Source: an uncultured Lachnospiraceae bacterium (GTDB taxonomy: Bacteria > Bacillota > Clostridia > Lachnospirales > Lachnospiraceae). From it: DNA of 64,000 bases. Below the pieces are notes generated by a model. That model made no database searches. It was not told the DNA's origin and saw only the letters and a program-made list of their open reading frames with translations. This document shows positions 49,221 through 56,669 of this stretch, in pieces (the stretch's first letter is position 1; every line of letters begins with the position of its first letter). Made by a program: the position numbers and the translations under genes. Location: the NCBI GenBank assembly GCA_910584945.1, contig CAJUDY010000001.1, positions 155,279-219,278 on the forward strand, given 5' to 3'.

Positions 49221-51314
49221 ATGATGTACAAAAGTTACACAATGGAGCTGGCGGGCAGAACCCTGCGGGTAGATATCGGCCGAGTGGCAGCTCAGGCAAA
49301 CGGCGCGGCGTTTATGCGCTACGGGGATACGGTGGTGCTGTCGACGGCCACATCCTCAGACAAACCGAGGGAGGGCATCGATTTCTTCCCCTTAAGCGTG
49401 GAATTCGAGGAGAAGCTTTATTCCGTCGGCAAAATTCCTGGAGGTTTTAATAAGAGAGAGGGCAAGGCGTCGGAGAACGCGGTGCTGACCGCCCGGGTCA
49501 TCGACCGTCCCATGCGTCCGTTGTTCCCCAAGGATTACCGGAATGACGTCACCCTCAACAATATGGTTATGAGTGTGGACCCAGAGTGCCGTCCAGAGCT
49601 GGTGGCTATGCTGGGTTCCGCCATCGCGGCGTCCATCTCGGACATCCCCTTTGACGGTCCCTGCGCCATGACGCAGATCGGGATGGTGGACGGGGAGTTC
49701 ATCGTCAATCCGTCTCAGGAACAGTGGAAGAACGGAGACTTGGGGCTGACGGTCGCCTCCACCAAAGAAAAGGTTATGATGATCGAGGCGGGCGCCAACG
49801 AGGTGCCGGAGGACAAGATGATCGAGGCCATCTATCTGGCTCACGGGATCAATCAGGAACTGATCGCGTTCATCGAGAAGATCATGGCGGAGGTCGGAAA
49901 GCCGAAGCACGAATATACCAGCTGCGCGGTTCCGGAGGAACTGTTCGCCGCGATCCGGGAGATTGTGCCGCCGGAAGAGATGGAAAGGGCGGTCTTTACC
50001 GACGACAAGCAGACCCGAGAGGAGAATATCCGGGTACTGACCGAGAAGCTGACCGAGGCTTTCGCGGAGAAGGAAGAGTGGCTGGAAGTGCTGGGTGAGG
50101 CGGTCTATCAGTATCAGAAGAAGACGGTTCGGAAGATGATCTTAAAGGATCACAAGCGCCCGGACGGAAGAGAGCTGACGCAGATCCGTCCTCTGGCCGC
50201 AGAGGTGGACCTGATTCCCAGAGTCCACGGTTCCGCCATGTTTACCCGTGGACAAACCCAGATCTGCAACGTGTGTACTCTGGCGCCACTGTCTGAGCAG
50301 CAGAGAATCGACGGTCTGGATGAGAATGAAGTGAGCAAGCGCTATATGCATCATTATAATTTCCCCAGCTACTCCGTAGGCGAGACCAAGCCGTCGAGAG
50401 GGCCGGGACGCCGGGAGATCGGTCACGGAGCGCTGGCGGAGCGGGCGCTGATCCCGGTACTTCCCACAGAGGAAGAGTTCCCCTACGCGATCCGGACCGT
50501 GTCCGAGACCTTCGAGTCCAATGGTTCTACCTCCATGGCGTCCACCTGCGCTTCCTGTATGTCTCTGATGGCGGCGGGCGTGCCCATCAAGAAGATGGTG
50601 GCGGGGATTTCCTGCGGTCTGGTGACCGGAGACAGCGACGAGGACTTTGTGCTTCTGACGGATATCCAGGGGCTGGAAGACTTCTTCGGCGATATGGATT
50701 TCAAGGTGACCGGTACCGACCGGGGGATCACGGCGATCCAGATGGACATCAAGATTCACGGCCTGACCAGAGCCATTGTGGAAGGCGCTATTGCAAGATG
50801 CCGGGAGGCGCGGATGTTCATCATGGACAACTGCATGAAGCCGGCGATCGCTGAGCCGCGTCCGGAAGTGGGACCGCTGGCGCCGAAGATCATTCAGATG
50901 ACCATCGATCCTCAGAAGATCGGCGATGTGGTGGGCCAGAGAGGCAAGACCATCAACGCTATCATTGAGCAGACCGGCGTGAAGATCGATATCAACGACG
51001 ACGGGGCCGTATCCATCTGCGGTACGGACAAGGCGATGATGGACAAGGCGAAGGAGATGGTCCGCATCATCACCACCGACTTCGAGGAAGGTCAGATCTT
51101 TGTCGGAAAAGTGGTCAGCATCAAAGAGTTCGGCGCATTCCTGGAGTTCGCTCCGGGCAAGGAAGGCATGGTGCATATCTCTAAGATTGCCAAGGAGCGG
51201 ATCAACCGGGTGGAAGATGTTCTCACCCTGGGGGATATGGTCAAAGTGGTGTGCCTTGGCAAAGACAAGATGGGAAGGATCAGCTTCTCCATCAAGGATT
51301 GTAAGGAAAAATAA
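49221..51314 (+). CDS. pnp: Polyribonucleotide nucleotidyltransferase
   Basis: 697 residues, full length. Two RNase PH domains flank a helical linker; a KH domain (VGQRGKTINAIIEQTGVKIDI) and an S1 domain (FVGKVVSIKEFGAFLEF, GKEGMVHIS) end the protein. It degrades RNA 3' to 5' using phosphate. Start is the first of two ATGs after AAAGGAG. Preceded by a long leader hairpin and followed by a terminator. Confidence 0.97.
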   Translation: MMYKSYTMELAGRTLRVDIGRVAAQANGAAFMRYGDTVVLSTATSSDKPREGIDFFPLSVEFEEKLYSVGKIPGGFNKREGKASENAVLTARVIDRPMRPLFPKDYRNDVTLNNMVMSVDPECRPELVAMLGSAIAASISDIPFDGPCAMTQIGMVDGEFIVNPSQEQWKNGDLGLTVASTKEKVMMIEAGANEVPEDKMIEAIYLAHGINQELIAFIEKIMAEVGKPKHEYTSCAVPEELFAAIREIVPPEEMERAVFTDDKQTREENIRVLTEKLTEAFAEKEEWLEVLGEAVYQYQKKTVRKMILKDHKRPDGRELTQIRPLAAEVDLIPRVHGSAMFTRGQTQICNVCTLAPLSEQQRIDGLDENEVSKRYMHHYNFPSYSVGETKPSRGPGRREIGHGALAERALIPVLPTEEEFPYAIRTVSETFESNGSTSMASTCASCMSLMAAGVPIKKMVAGISCGLVTGDSDEDFVLLTDIQGLEDFFGDMDFKVTGTDRGITAIQMDIKIHGLTRAIVEGAIARCREARMFIMDNCMKPAIAEPRPEVGPLAPKIIQMTIDPQKIGDVVGQRGKTINAIIEQTGVKIDINDDGAVSICGTDKAMMDKAKEMVRIITTDFEEGQIFVGKVVSIKEFGAFLEFAPGKEGMVHISKIAKERINRVEDVLTLGDMVKVVCLGKDKMGRISFSIKDCKEK

Positions 51315-51330
51315 AGATCAAAACGGTACG

Positions 51331-51361
51331 AAGAGCGCTGCAGGAATGCGGCGCTCTTTTT
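51331..51361 (+). terminator. Terminator after pnp
   Basis: AAGAGCGC pairs with GCGCTCTT, then TTTTT. Confidence 0.88.
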
Positions 51362-51378
51362 CTGTCCAATTTTTCCGG

Positions 51379-51406
51379 TCATAAAACCTGTCCTTCTTCA
51401 TATATT
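51379..51406 (+). promoter_or_regulatory. Sigma-E-like promoter of the spoIIIA operon
   Basis: TCATAAA (-35), a 13-bp spacer and CATATATT (-10), close to the sigma-E pattern (KMATATT and CATACANT). It lies 20 bp before the spoIIIAA start. Mother-cell expression is expected for this operon. Confidence 0.65.
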
Positions 51407-51426
51407 GAGTTAAGGAGTTGGACAAC

Positions 51427-52350
51427 ATGAAATGCGAAGAGTTATTTTCGATCTTTCCCGGTCTTCTAAAAGAGACACTGGAGGAACTGGCTTTGCCGAA
51501 AGGCCGGCTTCAGGAGATCCGTATTCGGGCCGGGCGGCCTCTGCTGGCCCTGTGCGGGAACCGGGAGTACCGGTCGAAGAGGGTTGTGAAGAAGGAAGAG
51601 ATGAAAGAAATCCTGGCCTATCTGTCCAATTATTCCCTCTATGCTTATGAGGAGGAGGTAAGCCGGGGCTTTTTGTCTCTGCCGGGAGGACACCGGGTGG
51701 GGATCGCCGGCAGAACGGTACTGAAAGACGGCCGTATTCGAACGATCACGGACGTGTCTTCTCTGAACCTTCGGTTTGCCCATGAAGTGATTGGCTGCGC
51801 GGACCGCCTTCTTCCCTGTCTGAGGGATCGGGGGCGGCTTCTGCCCACCCTGATCGCATCGGCGCCGGGACACGGAAAGACCACCCTGCTTCGGGACCTG
51901 ATCCGCCAGATTTCCGACGGATACGGAGGGTATCCGGGGATGACGGTGGGCGTGGTGGATGAGCGCTCGGAGATCGCGGGGAGCTTCCGGGGGCTTCCGG
52001 GCAACGATGTGGGGATGCGGACCGACGTGCTGGACGGCTGTCCCAAAGCGGAGGGCATGATGATGCTGATCCGCTCCATGGCCCCGAAGGTGGTGGCGGT
52101 GGATGAGATCGGTAACCGGGGGGACTTAGAAGCGCTGCTCCTTGCCATGAACTGTGGATGCATTCTTTTTTCCACCGTCCACGGCAGCAGTATGGAGGAG
52201 CTTCTGGGAAAACCAGTCCTCAGGGAGATGATCGAACTGGGACTTTTTGAACGGTATGTCTTCTTGGACGGAACCCGGAAGCCGGGGCAGATCCGTGAAG
52301 TTCTGGGAAGGGACGGACGGGAGATTTTGGAAGGAGGGAAGAGATGCTGA
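51427..52350 (+). CDS. spoIIIAA: Stage III sporulation ATPase SpoIIIAA
   Basis: 307 residues from ATG 51427 after TAAGGAG. A secretion-type ATPase: Walker A ASAPGHGKTTLLRD, Walker B-like KVVAVDEIG. It powers the SpoIIIA-SpoIIQ channel between mother cell and forespore. Overlaps spoIIIAB by 7 bp. Confidence 0.95.
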   Translation: MKCEELFSIFPGLLKETLEELALPKGRLQEIRIRAGRPLLALCGNREYRSKRVVKKEEMKEILAYLSNYSLYAYEEEVSRGFLSLPGGHRVGIAGRTVLKDGRIRTITDVSSLNLRFAHEVIGCADRLLPCLRDRGRLLPTLIASAPGHGKTTLLRDLIRQISDGYGGYPGMTVGVVDERSEIAGSFRGLPGNDVGMRTDVLDGCPKAEGMMMLIRSMAPKVVAVDEIGNRGDLEALLLAMNCGCILFSTVHGSSMEELLGKPVLREMIELGLFERYVFLDGTRKPGQIREVLGRDGREILEGGKRC

Positions 52351-52862
52351 AGCTTCTGGGGATTCTGTGTATCCTGGCAGGGAGCACAGGAATCGGCATC
52401 CGTATGGCCGGGGAGCTGGATCTGCGAGTGGAGGAGCTGGTAACCCTTCAGCAGCTGGTACTCTTTATCCGGGGAGAGATTCGCTATATGCATCAGCCCC
52501 TCACGGAGACCTTTGCCCACGTGGCAAAGACGGCTCCGGCTCCTTTTGCGGAATTCTTCTTCAATACGGCAAAGGAACTGGAGCAGCGCCAGGGAGGTAC
52601 GGCGGGGGAGATCTGGAAGCGGAATCAGAGGGAATATCTGTCCGGCCTGCACATTGATTCCGGGGAGGCCCGGGAGTTTGAAAGACTGGGCGAACTGCTG
52701 GGGTATCTGGACGTCGAGATGCAGGTGGACACTCTGGATCATTATCTGGAGCAGTTAAAGTTCTCCGCTGCGCAGGCAGCGGAAGCGGCAAAGGGCAAAC
52801 GGAAACTGTACCGATATATGGGGGCGCTTTCCGGAGCGGCGATGGTGATTTTGATCTTCTAA
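52344..52862 (+). CDS. spoIIIAB: Stage III sporulation protein SpoIIIAB
   Basis: 172 residues. N-terminal hydrophobic segment, a helical middle with the typical FIRGEIRYMHQPLTETF, LLGYLDVEMQ and a C-terminal hydrophobic anchor. GspF-like helical part of the SpoIIIA apparatus. Order in the operon confirms it. Confidence 0.93.
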   Translation: MLKLLGILCILAGSTGIGIRMAGELDLRVEELVTLQQLVLFIRGEIRYMHQPLTETFAHVAKTAPAPFAEFFFNTAKELEQRQGGTAGEIWKRNQREYLSGLHIDSGEAREFERLGELLGYLDVEMQVDTLDHYLEQLKFSAAQAAEAAKGKRKLYRYMGALSGAAMVILIF

Positions 52863-52889
52863 AAGTAACGCGAAAGGCGGAGCATTACC

Positions 52890-53084
52890 ATGAGTGAACT
52901 ATTGATATTTAAGATCGCGGCCGTGGGGATTCTGGTCTCCGTGCTCTCTCAGGTGCTAAAACACAGCGGCAGAGAGGAGCAGGCGTTTCTTACCAGCCTG
53001 GCAGGGCTTCTGCTGGTGCTTTTCTGGATCATTCCCTATGTATATGAACTGTTCCAGACCATGCAGAGACTGTTTTTGCTGTAA
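52890..53084 (+). CDS. spoIIIAC: Stage III sporulation protein SpoIIIAC
   Basis: 64 residues with two membrane segments (KIAAVGILVSVLSQVLKHSGREEQAF and LLLVLFWIIPYVYELF), a typical SpoIIIAC. An unusual 118-bp folded gap separates it from spoIIIAD. Confidence 0.93.
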   Translation: MSELLIFKIAAVGILVSVLSQVLKHSGREEQAFLTSLAGLLLVLFWIIPYVYELFQTMQRLFLL

Positions 53085-53187
53085 ATAAAAACAGCATCTG
53101 ACCGAACGCAGCCCCGGAAGGATTTTACGGAACGAAGTGAGGGAAAATTCTTCCAGACGCTGGGGCGGAGTGAGGACAGATGCGGAA
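53072..53187 (+). repeat. Inverted-repeat insertion between spoIIIAC and spoIIIAD
   Basis: CTGTTTTT/AAAAACAG spans the spoIIIAC stop. Next, GCATCTG (53095-53101) pairs with CAGATGC (53177-53183), enclosing GCCCC/GGGGC and GGAAGGATTTT/AAAATTCTTCC around a loop with GAACGAAGTGAG. GAACGCAG, GAACGAAGTGAG and GGAGTGAGGA are related short motifs. Confidence 0.65.
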
Positions 53188-53202
53188 CTTAAATTGGGGG
53201 GG

Positions 53203-53592
53203 ATGACGATGGTGCGGGTTGCACTGCTTGGAATTGCGGGGGTTTTGATGGCCCTTCAGCTCAAGGCTTTAAAGCCGGACTATTCGGTGTATCTGTGCCT
53301 GGGCGTGAGCCTTTTGCTCTTTTCCTTTGTGGCGGAAAAGCTTACGGTTATTCTGGAGGGACTGGAGGCCATAAAAAACTGTCTGCCTCTGAAAGCCGGA
53401 TATATAGAGACGCTGATGAAGATCGTGGGGATCACGTATATTGCGGAATTCGCTTCTGATCTGTGCAAGGACGCGGGCTACCAGACGGTTGCAGGCCAGA
53501 TCCAGATCTTCGGGAAACTGTCTGTACTGGCGGTGAGTATTCCCATTCTGACGGCTCTCCTGGATACGATGCAGACATTCCTGGGAGGCTGA
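53203..53592 (+). CDS. spoIIIAD: Stage III sporulation protein SpoIIIAD
   Basis: 129 residues from ATG 53203 after a GGGGGG run; the in-frame stretch from 53137 lies in the inverted repeat and was excluded. Three to four membrane segments; KIVGITYIAEFASDLCKDAGYQTVAGQIQIFGK is the family core. GspF-like membrane platform part. Confidence 0.93.
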   Translation: MTMVRVALLGIAGVLMALQLKALKPDYSVYLCLGVSLLLFSFVAEKLTVILEGLEAIKNCLPLKAGYIETLMKIVGITYIAEFASDLCKDAGYQTVAGQIQIFGKLSVLAVSIPILTALLDTMQTFLGG

Positions 53593-53598
53593 CCATAT

Positions 53599-54630
53599 AT
53601 GGAAGAGATTGACTTTGGCGAGATTCAGAAGCTTTTGGATGAAGTCCTGGGAGACGGGATGAATTTTGGCGATCTGGTAAGCGAAGGGATGCAGGGGGGA
53701 AGCCTTTTTTCCTGGAAGCGTCTGGGAGAGATTTTGCAAAAGATTTTTCTGGAAGAACTGCTGGTACAAAAGCAGCTGTGGATGCACATCCTGATCCTGG
53801 CCATTGCGGCGGCGGTGCTTCTGCACTTCGCGGACGTCTTTCGGAATAAAAATGTGTCCCAGATCAGTTTCTGTATGATTTATATGATTCTGTTTCTTCT
53901 TCTGATTACTTCGTTTCAGAACAGTATGGGGATTGCCAGAGAGGTGCTGGGTCATATACGGGACTTTATGACGGTGCTGGCGCCTTCGTATTTTATGGCC
54001 ATGACCTTCACCTCTTATGTCACCTCGGCGGGGGTCTACTATGAGTTTCTCCTGCTTTTGATCTCGATGGTGCGGTGGTTTACAGAACGGTTTCTTCTGC
54101 CCTGCATCCAGGTTTATGTGCTTCTTACGCTGGCCAATCACCTGTCAAAGGAGGAACGGCTGAGTCGGCTGACGGAGTTTATCGGGATGGTGGTGGAGTG
54201 GAGCCTGAAGGCGGTATTGGCGGCGGTGACCGGCTTTCATCTGATCCAGGGCGTCATCACTCCGGCGGCGGATGCGTTCCGGAACACGACGGTGAGTCAG
54301 AGTATCGAGATGGTGCCTGGGGTGGGAGATATCGGCGGCTCCGTGACCGATATGGTGCTGGGGTCTGCCATGCTGATCAAGAACGGGATCGGCGCGGCGG
54401 CACTGGTGGCGCTTGTGCTGATCTGCCTGGTTCCATTATTCAAGCTGGCGGTGATCATGGCGGCCTACTATGCGCTGGCGGCCATTCTGCAGCCGGTGTC
54501 GGATGAGCGGATCACCGAGTGTCTGGGCGGTATGGGGAACGGGGTGCGGCTTTTGTTCCAGGCGGTATTTACCATACTGGTGCTGTTTCTTCTGACGATT
54601 GCGCTGACCACGGCGCTGACAGGACGGTGA
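53599..54630 (+). CDS. spoIIIAE: Stage III sporulation protein SpoIIIAE
   Basis: 343 residues, polytopic, with an N-terminal polar segment. The family blocks SYFMAMTFTSYVTSAGVYYEFLL-type and SLKAVLAAVTGFHLIQGVITPAADAF are present. Shorter at the N-terminus than B. subtilis SpoIIIAE, with no clear signal peptide. Permease-like part of the feeding-tube channel. Confidence 0.93.
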   Translation: MEEIDFGEIQKLLDEVLGDGMNFGDLVSEGMQGGSLFSWKRLGEILQKIFLEELLVQKQLWMHILILAIAAAVLLHFADVFRNKNVSQISFCMIYMILFLLLITSFQNSMGIAREVLGHIRDFMTVLAPSYFMAMTFTSYVTSAGVYYEFLLLLISMVRWFTERFLLPCIQVYVLLTLANHLSKEERLSRLTEFIGMVVEWSLKAVLAAVTGFHLIQGVITPAADAFRNTTVSQSIEMVPGVGDIGGSVTDMVLGSAMLIKNGIGAAALVALVLICLVPLFKLAVIMAAYYALAAILQPVSDERITECLGGMGNGVRLLFQAVFTILVLFLLTIALTTALTGR

Positions 54631-54640
54631 GGGAAGAGCG

Positions 54641-54874
54641 ATGGGGGAAATTTTGAATATGGTGAGGTATGTGGCGGTTTTTTACCTGCTGGAGCAGATG
54701 GTGCTGAATCTTCTGCCGGGGAAGCTCTACGAACGGTATGTGCGGTTCTATCTGGGACTCCTTTTGGTGCTTTTGCTGCTGCAGCCGGTTTTTCGGATTT
54801 TCCGCCTGACGGAGCAGATGGACGGGGCGGCGTTGGTCTATGAGCTGGAACAGGAGGTGGATGATCTGCGATGA
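54641..54874 (+). CDS. spoIIIAF: SpoIIIAF, very short form
   Basis: 77 residues: two N-terminal membrane segments (MVRYVAVFYLLEQMVLNLLPG and FYLGLLLVLLLLQPVFRIF) as in SpoIIIAF, then only about 20 residues before the stop. B. subtilis SpoIIIAF is about 206 residues and has a soluble ring-building domain after these segments; that domain is missing here. The stop overlaps the spoIIIAG start by 4 bp, so this is not a frameshift at the 3' end. Confidence 0.85.
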   Translation: MGEILNMVRYVAVFYLLEQMVLNLLPGKLYERYVRFYLGLLLVLLLLQPVFRIFRLTEQMDGAALVYELEQEVDDLR

Positions 54875-55407
54875 AGGAAAAATGGAATCTGTGGAGGAAA
54901 AAGTACTGGCCTCCGGGGAAGGATAAGCTCCTGATTCTGGTGCTCTTCGGACTCCTGCTGGCGGTGATCGCGATCCCGGTGGAGGAAAAGAAAGAGGAGT
55001 CAGGGGGGCAGGAGGCAGCGTCTGCGAAAGAGCAGGCCGAGAGTCAGAGTCAAAGCTATGAAGAGCAGATGGAAGCGAAGCTTCAGGAGCTGCTTGGCGC
55101 CGTGGAAGGCGTGGGGGAAGTGAAGGTGATGCTGACCTTCGAAGGCAGCAGTGAGAAAGAGGTGGAGAAGGACGTGTCGCTCTCCGGGGAGGACGAAAGT
55201 CAGGAGACGGTCTATGAGGAACACAGCGGCAGTGAACGGACGCCTTATGTGACCTCCGAGAAGAATCCCAAGGTGGCAGGAGTGCTGGTTATTGCCCAGG
55301 GGGGAGGCAGCAGCCGCATCCGCCAGGAGATTCTGGAGGCGGCACAGGCATTATTTGGGATTGACGCACATAAAATTAAAATAATGAAAATGGAGGGAAC
55401 CAAGTGA
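54871..55407 (+). CDS. spoIIIAG: Stage III sporulation protein SpoIIIAG
   Basis: 178 residues. One N-terminal membrane segment (LLILVLFGLLLAVIAIP), an acidic linker, then the ring-building motif domain (LLGAVEGVGEVKVMLTFE, PKVAGVLVIAQGG, LEAAQALFGIDAHKIKI). It forms the large ring in the intermembrane space. Overlaps both neighbours by 4 bp. Confidence 0.94.
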   Translation: MKEKWNLWRKKYWPPGKDKLLILVLFGLLLAVIAIPVEEKKEESGGQEAASAKEQAESQSQSYEEQMEAKLQELLGAVEGVGEVKVMLTFEGSSEKEVEKDVSLSGEDESQETVYEEHSGSERTPYVTSEKNPKVAGVLVIAQGGGSSRIRQEILEAAQALFGIDAHKIKIMKMEGTK

Positions 55408-56066
55408 AGCAGTTAAAAAAGCCGGTATTTAAGAAGAACCAGATGATTATCACTGCGCTGGCAGCCATGATCGCCGTGGCCGGATACCTGAATTATTCCG
55501 GAACCAGGCTGGACGAATCTTTGCTGAGCGCCAACAGTTCAGCGGTGGAGGATACGGAGGATGCAAGCCTTGCGGAAGACATCTCAGCGGAAGATCTCTA
55601 TGCGGAGGGCGAGGATGAAGAACACGCGGACATTGAAAGTCTGGATGAAGATGTGGACCTGGCAGAGGAAAACGTAGGAGAGACGGTACTTGCCAGCAGC
55701 ACTATGGGCGTCGGTCTGGTGTCGGAGGCAAAGGTGACCAGAGAACAGAACCGTTCCAGGAACAAAGAGATGCTGATGGAGCTGATCAACAGCGCCAACG
55801 TTACCGATGAACAAAAGCAGGGCGCCATTGATGAGATGGTGCAGATGACGGATGCCGCAGAGAAGGAACTGGCGGCGGAGACGCTGCTGGCAGCCCAGGG
55901 CTTTGACGAGGTGGTGGTCAGCATCAGCGATTCCACTGCCGACGTGGTGGTCAGCAGCACCCAGGTCAGCGATTCCCAGAGAGCGCAGATCGAGGACATT
56001 GTGAAGCGCAAGACCGGGATTGAGGCGGCGAACATAACCATTACTCCGGTGACAGCGGCGGAATAA
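55404..56066 (+). CDS. spoIIIAH: Stage III sporulation protein SpoIIIAH
   Basis: 220 residues starting with GTG 55404. One membrane segment (NQMIITALAAMIAVAGYLNYSG), a long acidic linker (about 35-95), and the YscJ/FliF-like domain (AEKELAAETLLAAQGFDEVVVSISDSTADVVV). Binds SpoIIQ from the forespore. Last gene of the operon; family B copy 2 follows. Confidence 0.94.
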   Translation: MKQLKKPVFKKNQMIITALAAMIAVAGYLNYSGTRLDESLLSANSSAVEDTEDASLAEDISAEDLYAEGEDEEHADIESLDEDVDLAEENVGETVLASSTMGVGLVSEAKVTREQNRSRNKEMLMELINSANVTDEQKQGAIDEMVQMTDAAEKELAAETLLAAQGFDEVVVSISDSTADVVVSSTQVSDSQRAQIEDIVKRKTGIEAANITITPVTAAE

Positions 56067-56097
56067 AATACTACTTTTACCCTTGCGCCATCCGGAG

Positions 56098-56236
56098 GCC
56101 CGATGCAGGCAGATCATCCTTCCAGACCCCGCTCGCGCTTAGGGAGAGGACGCAGCGGTACTAAGGGTGCAAAAGACGCACCCTAAGGACCGGCGCCTCT
56201 CATTGGGTCTTTCAGGAAAATCTGCCTGCATCAGGC
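56098..56236 (+). repeat. Family B rod-like repeat, copy 2
   Basis: Same plan as 46653-46792 and about 85% identical between the arms. The outer arms (56098-56114 with 56220-56236) and the apical stem (GGGTGC/GCACCC in place of GGCGCG/CGCGCC) differ from copy 1 but still pair. It follows spoIIIAH on the same strand. Confidence 0.85.
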
Positions 56237-56292
56237 TGAGCGCTGGCGTGTGAAAAGATCATTTTGGACTTGTAAAAGTAACAGGTATCTTA

Positions 56293-56329
56293 TATAATGC
56301 AATTGATAATTATTATCAGTTGCATTATA
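56293..56329 (+). promoter_or_regulatory. Fur-type operator of feoAB
   Basis: A 37-bp near-perfect palindrome centred on 56311. Its core TGATAAT-T-ATTATCA (56304-56318) is the 7-1-7 Fur box. The arms extend through TATAATGCAA/TTGCATTATA, in which TATAAT may be a -10. Iron-dependent repression of feoAB is expected. Confidence 0.8.
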
Positions 56330-56340
56330 TTTATGCACAC

Positions 56341-56418
56341 GGGCACCCAGAGGTAGAGAGTCAGCAAAGCTGACGGGTGCCCGGTGCGCGAGCAGAGAAG
56401 AGGAATCTTCTCTGCTCG
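56341..56418 (+). promoter_or_regulatory. Two strong hairpins in the feoA leader
   Basis: GGGCACCC (56341-56348) pairs with GGGTGCCC (56375-56382), with an inner GTCAGC/GCTGAC. CGAGCAGAGAAGA (56389-56401) pairs with TCTTCTCTGCTCG (56406-56418), a perfect 13-bp stem. No U-run follows. The second ends about 20 nt before the feoA ribosome site. Confidence 0.7.
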
Positions 56419-56447
56419 ATGAGAACATACGGATGATGGAGGTTTCT

Positions 56448-56669
56448 ATGAAACTTTATGAGGGACAGAAGGGAAGCACCCTTCAGGTGGTCCATATGGA
56501 GCTTCCGGTACAGACGGAACGTCGGCTGGAGGTGCTTGGCATGCTGGAAGGGACGAAGATCACCGTGGTGAACCGGAAAAAGCGGGGAGCTATGATTGTG
56601 AAGATCCGGGGAACCCGTTTTGCGATGGGCCAGAGTATTACGGAATGCATCGAGGTGGAGGAAGTATGA
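56448..56669 (+). CDS. feoA: Ferrous iron transport protein A
   Basis: 73 residues from ATG 56448 after GGAGG; in-frame ATGs at 56433 and 56436 lack a ribosome site. An SH3-like small protein (MLEGTKITVVNRKKRGAMIVKIRGTRFAMG) that helps FeoB. Overlaps feoB by 4 bp. Confidence 0.92.
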   Translation: MKLYEGQKGSTLQVVHMELPVQTERRLEVLGMLEGTKITVVNRKKRGAMIVKIRGTRFAMGQSITECIEVEEV

